Assembly: GCA_937926205.1 (NCBI GenBank)
Contig: CALEYL010000008.1
Span: forward strand, 1-64,000
Source of the DNA: an uncultured Saprospiraceae bacterium
GTDB taxonomy: Bacteria; Bacteroidota; Bacteroidia; Chitinophagales; Saprospiraceae
DNA length: 64,000 nucleotides
Direction of reading: 5' to 3'
Positions 1-8,617 of this stretch are shown here, piece by piece. The position numbers and the translations under genes are program-made. The first letter of the stretch is position 1. Every line of letters begins with the position of its first letter. The notes beneath the pieces were generated by a model. It searched no databases. It was not told where the DNA came from and was given only the letters and a program-made list of their open reading frames with translations.

Positions 1-428
1 ACTGCACACTTCAGCATTCGGCGTTCCTTGTTCGATATTCGTTATTCCTCAAAAAGGGAACCGCAGAACCGCAGCATTTCGAATTTCCAATGTCGAAGGG
101 GGCAACACTGCACACTTCAGCATTCGGCGTTCCTTGTTCGATATTCGTTATTCCTCAAAAAAGGGAACCGCAGAACCGCAGCATTTCGAATTTCCAATGT
201 CGAAGGGTAGCAGCAATGCCAACTTCAGCATTCGGCGTTCCTTGTTCGATATTCGTTATTCCTCAAAAAAGGGAACCGCAGAACCGCAGCATTTCGAATT
301 TCCAATGTCGAAGGGTAGCAGCAATGCCAACTTCAGCATTCGGCGTTCCTTGTTCGATATTCGTTATTCCTCAAAAAAGGGAACCGCAGAACCGCAGCAT
401 TTCGAATTTCCAATGTCGAAGGGTAGCG
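1..428. repeat. Tandem array of four 106-108 bp units
   Basis: Four nearly identical units follow head to tail; the shared word starting TTCAGCATTCGG recurs at 10, 116, 224 and 332, so the period is 106, 108, 108. Each unit also holds the words TTCGATATTCGTTATTCC and CGCAGAACCGCAGC. The first unit touches the window edge, so the array may be longer. Two frames stay open through the units, but only because the period is close to a multiple of three and stop-poor; the predicted peptides are the same unit repeated and resemble no protein. It lies just beyond the stop codon of the leftward gene at 443-1351, that is at a gene 3' end. Confidence 0.93.
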
Positions 429-442
429 GTATGAGATGGGCA

Positions 443-1351
443 TTATACCTTCCGGCTCAAAACGTCCGTCAGTGCGCCTTCCAGATCGGGAAACGCATAA
501 ACAAAGCCAGAAGCCGCCGTTTTGGCTGAAGAAACCCGTGAGCCCGCCAGGACGACATCGGCCATTTCACCCATAGCAAGGCGAAGGGCAATGGCAGGAA
601 CCGGGGCCAACAGAGAGGGTCCTTTCCAGACTTTACCGAGGGTTTTCGCCAGCTGAAGATTGGTAACAGGATTGGGAGCTACCGCATTGAAAATACCTTT
701 CATTTCCTCGTTTTCAATGGCTGCGATAAACAGGCGGCAAACGTCGTCAATGTGTATCCAGGAATACCACTGGCTGCCGCTCCCAAAATAAGTATTTACT
801 CCAAAGCGCAGCGGCAGCAACATTTTTTGCAGTGCGCCCCCCCTGGCTGACAAAACAATACCAATGCGAAGGCCCACTGTGCGGATTCCGGATGCGGCAA
901 CGCCCTGAATGGCTTTCTCCCATTCTACACAGCTTTCTGCCAAAAATCCTTTGCCGGGACCACTGGTTTCGTCCACTAACTTTTCACCCGTATCGCCATA
1001 ATAGCCAACAGCAGCCGCAGAGAGATACGCTTTTGCTTTACCGACACTTTTCATGGCCTTGAGCAGGGTATACGCACTTTGCACCCTGCTGTCAATGATC
1101 AACTGCTTGCGCGCCTCCGTCCAGCGAGAATCGGCGATGCCTGCTCCGGCCAGATTGATGACATAATCCGCCCTCTCTACAGCACTTTGGTCGATGAGTC
1201 CGGCTGCCGGATTCCACTGAAAAGTTGGAAAAGCTGCTTTAGGGTCTGGCCTGCGGCTGAGGTGCAACACGTCATGCCCCTTCTCCTTTAACAGCACACT
1301 AAGGCGTTTTCCGACAAGGCCGGTACCGCCGGCAATAAGTATGGTTGACAT
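443..1351 (-). CDS. TIGR01777-family NAD(P)-binding epimerase-like protein
   Basis: A 302-residue protein of the extended SDR fold. The N-terminus carries a Rossmann nucleotide-binding loop GGTGLVG at residues 8-14, and a conserved segment SAAAVGYYGDTGEK near residue 110 matches the YfcH/SDR39U1 (TIGR01777) family, where the usual length is about 300. The substrate of this family is not established. ATG start at 1351 follows the TonB receptor stop by about 12 bp on the same strand, so the two may be cotranscribed. Nothing looks truncated. Family assignment is firm, function is not. Confidence 0.93.
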   Translation of the reverse strand: MSTILIAGGTGLVGKRLSVLLKEKGHDVLHLSRRPDPKAAFPTFQWNPAAGLIDQSAVERADYVINLAGAGIADSRWTEARKQLIIDSRVQSAYTLLKAMKSVGKAKAYLSAAAVGYYGDTGEKLVDETSGPGKGFLAESCVEWEKAIQGVAASGIRTVGLRIGIVLSARGGALQKMLLPLRFGVNTYFGSGSQWYSWIHIDDVCRLFIAAIENEEMKGIFNAVAPNPVTNLQLAKTLGKVWKGPSLLAPVPAIALRLAMGEMADVVLAGSRVSSAKTAASGFVYAFPDLEGALTDVLSRKV

Positions 1352-1363
1352 GGCAGCTCTTTT

Positions 1364-3808
1364 TTAAAACTCGATGATAAATCCAAATGTCGGCACGATC
1401 GAAGGGTCGTTGTTTTCCAGAATCAGGGGGATGGCATTCGAGCCATCGACCTGCAAAGGTTGTCCGTCTGTTGTTGCAAAACCGGAATTGTCGGCAGTTC
1501 GCTGAAAAGTATATTGCGGATAAGCCGGATTCGGGAAAAGAAACGCATTGGTAATGTCTATGTATAAATCCAGCGTCCAGCGCCGGTAGTTGAATTTTTT
1601 ATCCACCCGAAAGTCGAACTGCTGAAAATTATCCAGCCGCTGGGTATTCAGTTGCGCATAATCGAGCAGGCCGACGCCCAGTGCTGCATAGTTGCGTTGT
1701 GAAGCTTCGAGGTCAAAAGGCGTAAAAGGCGCGCCTCCCTGGAAGCGGTATTTCAGGCCAATTTCCCAATTGCCTTTAAATTTCAGGCCCAATTGAGCCG
1801 ACAACAAATGGCGCGTATCCCACGCAGAAGGCTTGAATTTGCCGTCTATCCCGCTGAATTCCGACTGGAACAGGGTGTAGGAAAAAACGGCGAACAGATT
1901 TTTGCGCAGGGTTTGCTGAAAGAATAACTCCAGACCATAGGAACGACCCTCGCCAATGCTTTGAACGGCTTCATTGCCAATGGCGCCGAAATCACCGCCC
2001 TGATTGGCCAAAGAAATGCCGTCGCGCACCGAAACAGGGTAATTGGAATAGACTTTGTAAAAGCCTTCTACGGTAATGCGCGCACTTTCGGTGGGCAGGT
2101 ATTCCAGTCCGGCAACATAATGGTCCGAAATGATGTATTCGTTGTTTTTATTGACAAAATCGCCGGTTTCATTGCGGAAACCCAGGACCGTGTAAATCGG
2201 AATTTTGGCATAGCGCCCCACAGAAGCATTCACATTCCACTGCTTCGCGAGGGTGTAAGATGCAGAAAACCGGGGAGATAGCGTCTTGAGCGGGTTATCG
2301 CCCGTATTGGTAAAGGTATTCATGTCGGTTCTCAACCCGGCAGACAGCGACAGGCGGTCATTCAGAAAACGCCGCGATACCTGTCCAAAAAATCCAAAGC
2401 GAAAGAAATCGATGTTGCTGCTCGCTTCGATGGTCACCCCGGGCTGGACCAGGTTGCCGCCGGAATCCCGGATTTCTTTGCGCAGGCGATTGAACAGGTC
2501 GTTGCCGAAACGCACATACTGCGCCATGCCGCCGTAGGAAAATTTCCATTGATTGACGTATTTGTTGACGTCTACGCGCAACTTGTTTTCGATTTCCTGC
2601 GAGCGCACGCGCAAGGTGCGCAGTTCTTCCACTCCGGTGCGGCCATCCTCAAATTTGTCTAAGGCGTTGTTGAACATATTGCGACTCAGGGTCACATTCA
2701 CAAAACCATTGTCGATGAGGTGTTTGAGCGCAAATCCGACGGTATAATTCCACTGTTCAATGCTGGGTTGCGAACGCAGTACGTATTCTTTGTCCGGCGT
2801 CGTTTCGCGCGGTACTGCAAAACTGAATTCATCGATGGCGCCAATGCCGATGGCCGTCAGGGTTGTTTTTTTACTGAATTTATGCGTGAGTTTGTACTGA
2901 AAATCCCAGTAATTGGGGCGAATCGGCAGGTCTATGGCCTGGAACAGGAATTGCAGGTAAGAACGGCGCGCAGAAGCCAGAAAAGTCGTATTGCGCGAAG
3001 CGAGCGGCCCTTCCAGGGTTGCTGCAAATTCGGTACCGCTCAGGCGGATGTTTCCGCTCAGGCGTTCAGGGTTTCCTTCTTTTTGTTTGAATTGAAAAAC
3101 CGAAGACAAAGCATTGTCGTAGCGGGCATTGAAGCTGCTGGTACTGATCTGCACGTCTTCGATGAGGGACACATTCAGAATACCGGTAGGGCCGCCGGCA
3201 CTGCCCTGAGTGGCAAAGTGGTTGATGACAGGCACTTCTATCCCGTCCAGATAAAAAACATTTTCATTGGGCGAACCGCCCCGGATGATGATGTCGTTAC
3301 GAAAGCCGCCGACGGATCCGGCTGTCCCCCCTACCCCCGGCAAAGCCTGAATTACCCGGGATATGTCAAAATTGCCACCGGGATTGCTCTTGATTTCTTC
3401 AGCCGAAAGGCGTTGCAGCGAGTTGGGGCTTTCTTCGGTGCGCACCTGAACCGATTTGTTTACCCGCACGACCACCTCGCCAAGTTGGGTGGCGCCACCT
3501 TCGTTCAACTCGAAAGTGATGCTGTTGTCGTTGCCGGAGGTGACCACGATATTTGCCTTTGTACTGGTTTCGTAGCCGATGTAGCTGCAAACCAGGTTGT
3601 AGCTGCCGGGTGAAATGTTTTCGATCCGGTAATTTCCGTCAATATCGGTCGAAGCGCCAAGTTCTGTGCCTTCCAGAATGACATTGGCGCCAATCAACGC
3701 CTCCTGGGTGTTTTTGTCTTTGACCGTTCCATAAATAGCGCCGCTGCGTTGAGCAAAAAGTGAAAAAGCGCTGAAAATCAAAATTGCAGTAAGCGTAAAT
3801 CGCGACAT
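1364..3808 (-). CDS. TonB-dependent outer-membrane receptor with carboxypeptidase-regulatory-like domain
   Basis: An 814-residue protein with a signal peptide (residues 1-19, ending SLFAQ), a CarboxypepD_reg-like beta-sandwich (about 22-105, including GTVKDKNTQEALIGANV), a plug domain (about 120-225, with the plug word IIIRGG and a YLDGIEVP segment) and a beta-barrel reaching a C-terminal phenylalanine, as expected for outer-membrane insertion. It would import an unknown ligand using TonB energy. No SusD partner sits beside it, which argues against a glycan SusCD pair; the N-domain is typical of Bacteroidota receptors. The upstream gap to the divergent VOC gene holds a palindromic repeat (3846-3900). 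Confidence 0.93.
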   Translation of the reverse strand: MSRFTLTAILIFSAFSLFAQRSGAIYGTVKDKNTQEALIGANVILEGTELGASTDIDGNYRIENISPGSYNLVCSYIGYETSTKANIVVTSGNDNSITFELNEGGATQLGEVVVRVNKSVQVRTEESPNSLQRLSAEEIKSNPGGNFDISRVIQALPGVGGTAGSVGGFRNDIIIRGGSPNENVFYLDGIEVPVINHFATQGSAGGPTGILNVSLIEDVQISTSSFNARYDNALSSVFQFKQKEGNPERLSGNIRLSGTEFAATLEGPLASRNTTFLASARRSYLQFLFQAIDLPIRPNYWDFQYKLTHKFSKKTTLTAIGIGAIDEFSFAVPRETTPDKEYVLRSQPSIEQWNYTVGFALKHLIDNGFVNVTLSRNMFNNALDKFEDGRTGVEELRTLRVRSQEIENKLRVDVNKYVNQWKFSYGGMAQYVRFGNDLFNRLRKEIRDSGGNLVQPGVTIEASSNIDFFRFGFFGQVSRRFLNDRLSLSAGLRTDMNTFTNTGDNPLKTLSPRFSASYTLAKQWNVNASVGRYAKIPIYTVLGFRNETGDFVNKNNEYIISDHYVAGLEYLPTESARITVEGFYKVYSNYPVSVRDGISLANQGGDFGAIGNEAVQSIGEGRSYGLELFFQQTLRKNLFAVFSYTLFQSEFSGIDGKFKPSAWDTRHLLSAQLGLKFKGNWEIGLKYRFQGGAPFTPFDLEASQRNYAALGVGLLDYAQLNTQRLDNFQQFDFRVDKKFNYRRWTLDLYIDITNAFLFPNPAYPQYTFQRTADNSGFATTDGQPLQVDGSNAIPLILENNDPSIVPTFGFIIEF

Positions 3809-3845
3809 TTGTTGTTTGTTATTTAATAGAGGGAAAACACCTTAC

Positions 3846-3900
3846 CCTGAGGTGACACCTTTTAGAAAGGTATCACTTCTGGAAAAGGTGTCACCTCAGG
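3846..3900. repeat. Palindromic intergenic element, GGTGACACC type
   Basis: Perfect 18-bp arms at 3846-3863 and 3883-3900 (CCTGAGGTGACACCTTTT and its reverse complement) flank a 19-bp spacer. Inside, 3851-3877 has the architecture GGTGACACCTTT-NNN-AAAGG-TRTYACY, which recurs with equal length at 36719-36745. It lies between the divergent starts at 3808 and 4020. No T-run follows on either strand, so it is a repeat rather than a clear terminator. Confidence 0.88.
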
Positions 3901-4019
3901 CAACTTCATAATAGCAAACCCCTTGAAATTGTTCTAAAAAACAGCTGTAAAGTGGTTCCAGAGCAAGTGCTTATTTGTTTTTTAATAGCTTTGGCCTTCC
4001 ATCAACCATCCATTTTGTC

Positions 4020-4409
4020 ATGAAACAGGAGCTTTTTCAACTCGCGCTGGTCGTCAACGATTACGATGAAGCCATTGCATTTTACACCCAAAAACTCAGG
4101 TTTACGCTGGTAGAGGATACGGTTATGAGCGAAACCAAACGCTGGGTCGTCGTGGCGCCGCCCGGATCTACCGGTTGTCGATTGCTGCTGGCAAAAGCGG
4201 TAGGAGAAGCTCAGCAAAGCCGCATAGGCAACCAAACCGGCGGTCGTGTCTTCCTTTTTCTGCACACCGATGACTTTTGGCGCGACTACCGCAGTCTTCT
4301 GGAAAACAAAGTCACCATCGTCCGGGAACCATCGGAAGAGGAATATGGTACAGTGGCTGTTTTTGCGGATTTATATGGGAATCTTTGGGACATGATCGAA
4401 CCTAAGTAG
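4020..4409 (+). CDS. VOC (glyoxalase/bleomycin-resistance fold) family protein
   Basis: A 129-residue protein when started at the ATG at 4020 (MKQELFQLALVVNDYDEAI), which is where the VOC fold begins; an in-frame upstream start at 3975 would only add an unrelated 15-residue tail. The repeating beta-alpha-beta-beta-beta pattern, the segment AIAFYTQKLRF and the end DLYGNLWDMIEP are typical of single-chain VOC proteins of 120-140 residues. Many members are metal-dependent lyases or dioxygenases, but the substrate cannot be read from sequence. It stands alone, transcribed away from the TonB receptor. Confidence 0.9.
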   Translation: MKQELFQLALVVNDYDEAIAFYTQKLRFTLVEDTVMSETKRWVVVAPPGSTGCRLLLAKAVGEAQQSRIGNQTGGRVFLFLHTDDFWRDYRSLLENKVTIVREPSEEEYGTVAVFADLYGNLWDMIEPK

Positions 4410-4419
4410 TATCTGTCTT

Positions 4420-4521
4420 TATAGTCCGATTACTGCGTTACGCTCGGCCCAAAAAACAGTCATTTACACGAGTAAACTTCTATTTTTTGGGCCTTCGCGC
4501 GCCTTGTACTCGAACTCTAAA
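4420..4521 (-). repeat. Dispersed palindrome-containing repeat, copy A (reverse orientation)
   Basis: The reverse complement of this stretch aligns almost base for base with 11457-11572. The core is a hairpin bounded by GGCCCAAAAAA and TTTTTTGGGCC with inner pairing of GTTTAC against GTAAA. The gap 4410-4804 between the VOC and M28 genes contains this copy plus an imperfect direct repeat (4513-4546 and 4682-4715, 27 of 34 bases shared); I see no gene in it, although the start-less reading frame of the M28 gene runs into its right end. Confidence 0.85.
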
Positions 4522-4804
4522 GAACAGACACTGACTAAATGGACAGATACGTAAGTAGTTTCTGAGAACAGACAAGAGAAAGATGGACGGATAATACTTA
4601 GCGGCCTCCGCGTACCCTCCGCGTACTTTGCGGGATACCTTCGCAAGGGAGGCGCATAGTCAGATAACAGCATTATGTTCGAACCCCAAAGTACAGACAT
4701 GGACTAAATGTAAAGAACCTAAATTAACAACTAATATGGATACGCGTTTCAAAACACCAAAAGAAGTCCCGTACTTTAGCGCGGTCAGATCAAACGCACC
4801 TGTT

Positions 4805-6199
4805 ATGAAAAAACGACTACTTTTTATCATCAGCCTCTTTTGTGCCCTTCAAACAGCAACGGCACAAACCACCGATGCCGATGCTTTTTTCATCCGCAAG
4901 ATTTATGACAATGCCCTCACCCAGGGTCGCTGCTACCCCTGGCTGGAGTATCTCTGCAAGCGCATTGGAGGCCGTTTGAGCGGTTCTCCGCAAGCTTCGG
5001 CAGCGGTAGAATACACCCGCCAGATGCTCGACACCATGGGCCTCGATAAGGTTTGGCTGCAGCCCTGCATGGTTCCCCGCTGGGTTCGCGGCGATAAAGA
5101 AATTGTTCGCATCGTCAATTCCAGGAAAATGGGCAGCCTGGACCTCAAAGCTTTGGCTTTGGGCAATTCCGTAGGCACAGGCCCTGGCGGCCTTTCGGCA
5201 GAAGTTGTGGAGGTTTTAAGTCTCGACGAACTGGAAAAACTGGGAGAGTCCAACCTGCGTGGCAAAATCGTTTTTTTCAACCGCCCCCTTGACCCCACGC
5301 AGCTCAACACCTTCGCGGCTTATGGCGGCGCAGTAGACCAACGCGGACTAGGCGCTGCCCGTGCAGCCCGTTTTGGCGCACTGGCCGTACTCGTGCGTTC
5401 CATGACGACAGGACTCGACGATTTTCCACATACCGGCGCCCTCCGCTACGAAGAAGGCGTTCCGGCGATCCCGGCCATCGCCATCTGCACCAACGACGCC
5501 GAGCGCCTGAGCGCCCTACTGAAAGAAGAACCGGTTCGTGTATACATGCGATCAACCTGCGCCATGATGGAACCGGTGCTTTCCTACAACGTGATCGGTG
5601 AAGTGACCGGCACTGAAAAACCGGAAGAGATCATTCTGGTGGGCGGACATCTGGACTCCTGGGATGTTGGCGAAGGAGCGCACGACGACGGCGCGGGTTG
5701 CGTGCAGGCAATGGATGTGTTGCAGGTGCTGAAACGCAGCGGCTACCGCCCCAAACGGACCCTGCGCTGCGTGCTGTTCATGAATGAAGAAAACGGATTG
5801 GTAGGCGGCACAACCTACCGGGAAGAATCGGATAAAAAGAAGGAATTCCATCTAGCCGCCATTGAATCGGATCGGGGCGGATTCACGCCGCGCGGATTTA
5901 CCTGCGAAGGCGATGCGACGGTTTTTGAAAAATATTTTAAGCGGGTCAGCGGCTGGTTGCCCCTGATTGAGCCTTACGGCCTTCACCTGAAACCCGGCGG
6001 CTCCGGCGCCGATATTGGCGGCCTGAAAGCCCAGAAAGGTTTGCTGTTTGGCTTTGAACCCGATTCACAGCGCTATTTCGACTACCACCACGCAGCTTCA
6101 GATGTACTCGAAGCCGTTAACCGCCGCGAACTGGAAATGGGCGTGGCGGCCATGGCAAGCTGGGTGTATTTACTGGATAAATATGGGTTGGAGCAGTGA
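4805..6199 (+). CDS. Secreted M28-family zinc aminopeptidase (carboxypeptidase Q-like)
   Basis: A 464-residue exported peptidase. The ATG at 4805 is chosen because it opens a clear signal peptide (MKKRLLFIISLFCALQTATA, cleavage near residue 21); the open frame upstream runs through intergenic repeat sequence. The M28 metal site is intact: H282 and D284 in GGHLDSWD, D294 in AHDDG, E328-E329 in NEENG, and a C-terminal histidine in YHHAASD (427-433). An inserted protease-associated-like region lies at about 130-250. The family removes amino acids or dipeptides with two zinc ions; the closest look is to plasma glutamate carboxypeptidase/carboxypeptidase Q. Probably periplasmic or secreted. It stands before hpt on the same strand, 101 bp apart. 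Confidence 0.93.
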   Translation: MKKRLLFIISLFCALQTATAQTTDADAFFIRKIYDNALTQGRCYPWLEYLCKRIGGRLSGSPQASAAVEYTRQMLDTMGLDKVWLQPCMVPRWVRGDKEIVRIVNSRKMGSLDLKALALGNSVGTGPGGLSAEVVEVLSLDELEKLGESNLRGKIVFFNRPLDPTQLNTFAAYGGAVDQRGLGAARAARFGALAVLVRSMTTGLDDFPHTGALRYEEGVPAIPAIAICTNDAERLSALLKEEPVRVYMRSTCAMMEPVLSYNVIGEVTGTEKPEEIILVGGHLDSWDVGEGAHDDGAGCVQAMDVLQVLKRSGYRPKRTLRCVLFMNEENGLVGGTTYREESDKKKEFHLAAIESDRGGFTPRGFTCEGDATVFEKYFKRVSGWLPLIEPYGLHLKPGGSGADIGGLKAQKGLLFGFEPDSQRYFDYHHAASDVLEAVNRRELEMGVAAMASWVYLLDKYGLEQ

Positions 6200-6203
6200 G
6201 TAT

Positions 6204-6292
6204 TTGAATATTTGAGTATTGAGTATTTGAGGGCAGTGTCGAATCCTCAAATATTCAAATCACCGAATACTCCGTTCTTCAACTCCTCAATA
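6204..6292. repeat. AT-rich imperfect inverted repeat between M28 and hpt
   Basis: Words built from GAGTATTTGAATATTTGAG on the left are answered by CCTCAAATATTCAAAT and CGAATACTC on the right, giving an imperfect fold-back across the 101-bp gap. It resembles the fold-back at 31372-31453 in style. No clear T-tail, so terminator function is only possible. Confidence 0.6.
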
Positions 6293-6300
6293 AATAAGAC

Positions 6301-6855
6301 ATGAACAACCGCATTCGCTTACACGATCTCGAATTTGCCCCTTTCATCAGCGAGGAACAGTTGCAGCAACGCATCAACGAAATGGGGGCTGCCATTACGG
6401 CTGACTTCAAAGGCCGGAATCCCATGTTTCTGGGGGTGCTCAACGGCGCTTTCATCTTTGCTGCCGACCTCATCCGCGCCTGCGACATGGATTGCGAAAT
6501 ATCCTTCATCCGCCTTGCCTCCTACTCCGGCACGGCATCTTCCGGCTCGGTAGCAACCGTCATCGGCCTGAGGGAAGACGTGCGCGGCCGTCATGTGATC
6601 ATCGTAGAGGACATCGTGGACAGCGGGAGAACCCTGCACCAGTTTTTGCCCGACCTCCGCGAACTGGAGCCGGCTTCTATCAGCATTGCCGCATTGCTGG
6701 TTAAACCAGACGCTATGGAGTTTGAAGTTAAACCGGATTATGTCGGCTTTGAAATTCCGATGAAATTTGTCGTGGGTTATGGTTTGGATTACAATGGTTT
6801 AGGGCGAAATTTGAAAGAGATCCGGCAGTTGATTGTGGAAGGAAGGGATGGGTAG
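6301..6855 (+). CDS. hpt: Hypoxanthine phosphoribosyltransferase
   Basis: A 184-residue purine-salvage enzyme that joins hypoxanthine (often also guanine) to PRPP to give IMP or GMP, in the cytoplasm. The PRPP-binding signature VIIVEDIVDSGRTL lies at about 98-112, with the acidic pair ED and the loop DSGRT intact; the segment VGYGLDYNGLGRNL near the C-terminus is the usual type I PRTase metal and base-contact region. Length is normal. ATG at 6301 is well placed. Confidence 0.95.
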   Translation: MNNRIRLHDLEFAPFISEEQLQQRINEMGAAITADFKGRNPMFLGVLNGAFIFAADLIRACDMDCEISFIRLASYSGTASSGSVATVIGLREDVRGRHVIIVEDIVDSGRTLHQFLPDLRELEPASISIAALLVKPDAMEFEVKPDYVGFEIPMKFVVGYGLDYNGLGRNLKEIRQLIVEGRDG

Positions 6856-6893
6856 GAAGGTTAAAGTAGGAAAGCCTGTCCCGCAATAGCGGG

Positions 6894-7051
6894 GGTTAAA
6901 GGTTAAAGGAAAAAGGTTAAAGGTTAAAGGAAAAAGGTTAAAGGATAAAGGGGGCAAAGTGCTCCATTCTGGCATAGCGTCCACCGTCCACCCTGCCTGC
7001 CGGCAGGCAGGCGTCTACCGTCCACCGTCTACCGTCCACCGTCCACCGTCT
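6894..7051. repeat. Two short-word tandem repeats and a perfect palindrome
   Basis: From 6894 to about 6951 the word GGTTAAAGG/GGAAAAAGG is repeated; from 6979 to 7051 CCACCGTC/CTACCGTC is repeated. A perfect 20-bp palindrome (CCTGCCTGCC plus its complement) sits at 6992-7011 inside the second block. This is the whole spacer between hpt and the DUF389 gene. Confidence 0.85.
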
Positions 7052-7065
7052 AAAACAGCTTAAAC

Positions 7066-8361
7066 ATGAAAAAGGGGTTTGATTTAATAGACCTGCACAA
7101 AGGCGAAGCCGACAAAAAGGAAGTGATGCTGGATGTTATCGGCGACATTTCTTTTACGGGATCCAATTTATGGATTTTGGCATGCGCGATATTGATCGCT
7201 TCGGTTGGCCTGAATGTCAACTCAACCGCCGTTGTCATTGGCGCCATGTTGATTTCGCCGCTCATGGGCCCGATTGTCGGGGCGGGTTTTGCCCTTGGAA
7301 CCTACGATTTTGACTTATTGAAAAAGTCGATGATCAATCTGGGTATCGCTACCCTCGTGGGTTTGCTGGTGTCTTCCTTCTATTTTTACATCAGCCCTTT
7401 CAAAGAGACTCAGTCTGAAATACTGGCCAGAACAGCCCCGAATGTTTACGACATCCTGATTGCTTTTTTTGGCGGATTAGCCGGGGTCGTTGCCATCACC
7501 CGGGTGGAAAAGGGCAATCCCATACCCGGCGTTGCCATTGCCACCGCCCTGATGCCGCCGCTTTGCACGGCCGGCTACGGCTTTGCCATCGGAAGTTATA
7601 AATTCTTTTTCGGGGCAATGTACCTCTACATCATCAATTGTTTCTTCATCTGTATTGCAACCTTCATCATCGTCAAGTACCTCAAATACCCGGTTTCAAA
7701 AAGGATCGTCGCAGAAAATGAAAAGAGGGTCCGCCGCAGCATTTCCTTTTTAATCTTTGTCATGATTGCGCCAAGCGTCTTTTTTGCTTACCGCCTTTTT
7801 CAGGAAAAAAAGTATTATCAAAAGATCGACAACTTCGTCGAGAAAGAATTTATTGACACCGGCTGCATCATCGTTTACAAAAAAACGACCTTCAACACAA
7901 CGCCCAAAAAATTAGAACTGGCTTTTTTAACCAAAAAATTCAGCGAATCCGAAAAGGCCTCTTTAACGAAAAAATTGGCGGCATACGATCTGCCCCAGAC
8001 CGAATTGATCATCCGGCAGGATACCACCAACCTGAAAAACGACCTGCTGAACGAACTCCGCTTCAACGACAACCAACTGGGTGAAAAAGACCTCCTGATC
8101 AACAACCTGACCAACGAAATTAAATCCGGGAAATACGACAACGCCCAAATCCTGGCAGAGGCCAAAACCCTGTTCCCGGATGTTGAAAACCTGTCCATCG
8201 CCAACCACGATTTCTACGAAGGCACAGACAGCGCCAGAACCGTCACCATCATGCTCTACACCAGCAAGGCGCCGCTGCCGGAGGGGGATGAAGCGAAGTT
8301 AAAAACCTGGCTAATGCAAAAATTGAAGAAGGAGCATTTTGAGATTTATCGCCGGGAGTGA
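7066..8361 (+). CDS. DUF389 (TIGR00341-like) integral membrane protein
   Basis: A 431-residue protein. Residues 1-245 hold about six hydrophobic helices with the family words AVVIGAMLISPLMGP (near 55-70) and VAIATALMPPLCTAGYG, which identify DUF389. Residues 250-431 are soluble and rich in charged residues, in line with a cytoplasmic or periplasmic tail. The transported substrate, if any, is unknown. It stands alone after a repeat-filled spacer. Confident on family, not on function. Confidence 0.92.
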   Translation: MKKGFDLIDLHKGEADKKEVMLDVIGDISFTGSNLWILACAILIASVGLNVNSTAVVIGAMLISPLMGPIVGAGFALGTYDFDLLKKSMINLGIATLVGLLVSSFYFYISPFKETQSEILARTAPNVYDILIAFFGGLAGVVAITRVEKGNPIPGVAIATALMPPLCTAGYGFAIGSYKFFFGAMYLYIINCFFICIATFIIVKYLKYPVSKRIVAENEKRVRRSISFLIFVMIAPSVFFAYRLFQEKKYYQKIDNFVEKEFIDTGCIIVYKKTTFNTTPKKLELAFLTKKFSESEKASLTKKLAAYDLPQTELIIRQDTTNLKNDLLNELRFNDNQLGEKDLLINNLTNEIKSGKYDNAQILAEAKTLFPDVENLSIANHDFYEGTDSARTVTIMLYTSKAPLPEGDEAKLKTWLMQKLKKEHFEIYRRE

Positions 8362-8435
8362 AGTGTAATTTCGCAGCTTTTCTAACGCTGAAAACACAAG
8401 AATGGCGTCCAGAAATCCCTGCCTCACCTGCCCGC

Positions 8436-8560
8436 CTGCCGGTAGTCAGGCAAGCGTGCGCGTCATCGGTGTTTAACCGTGCTTACCCACAACTGCTGTC
8501 AGGCAGGCGCTTTCATACAACAAGACAATGGGAACACAGATAACGCCGATGACGCGGAAT
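8436..8560. repeat. Long-spaced inverted repeat between DUF389 and DUF5686 genes
   Basis: An exact 11-bp pair CGCGTCATCGG (8459-8469) and CCGATGACGCG (8546-8556) brackets CAGGCAAGCG/CAGGCAGGCG words. The same CAGGCAGG word occurs in the palindrome at 6992-7011. The spacer separates two convergent genes. No gene is supported here. Confidence 0.6.
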
Positions 8561-8617
8561 ACACGAAAAAAGCCTTACGCCATTGAGAATTACACAAGGT
8601 ATTAAGTTCAGCCACTC

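Noticed and set aside
90..529. Open frames through the first tandem array
   Set aside because: They merely read the same repeated DNA unit and have no start, family or composition of a protein.
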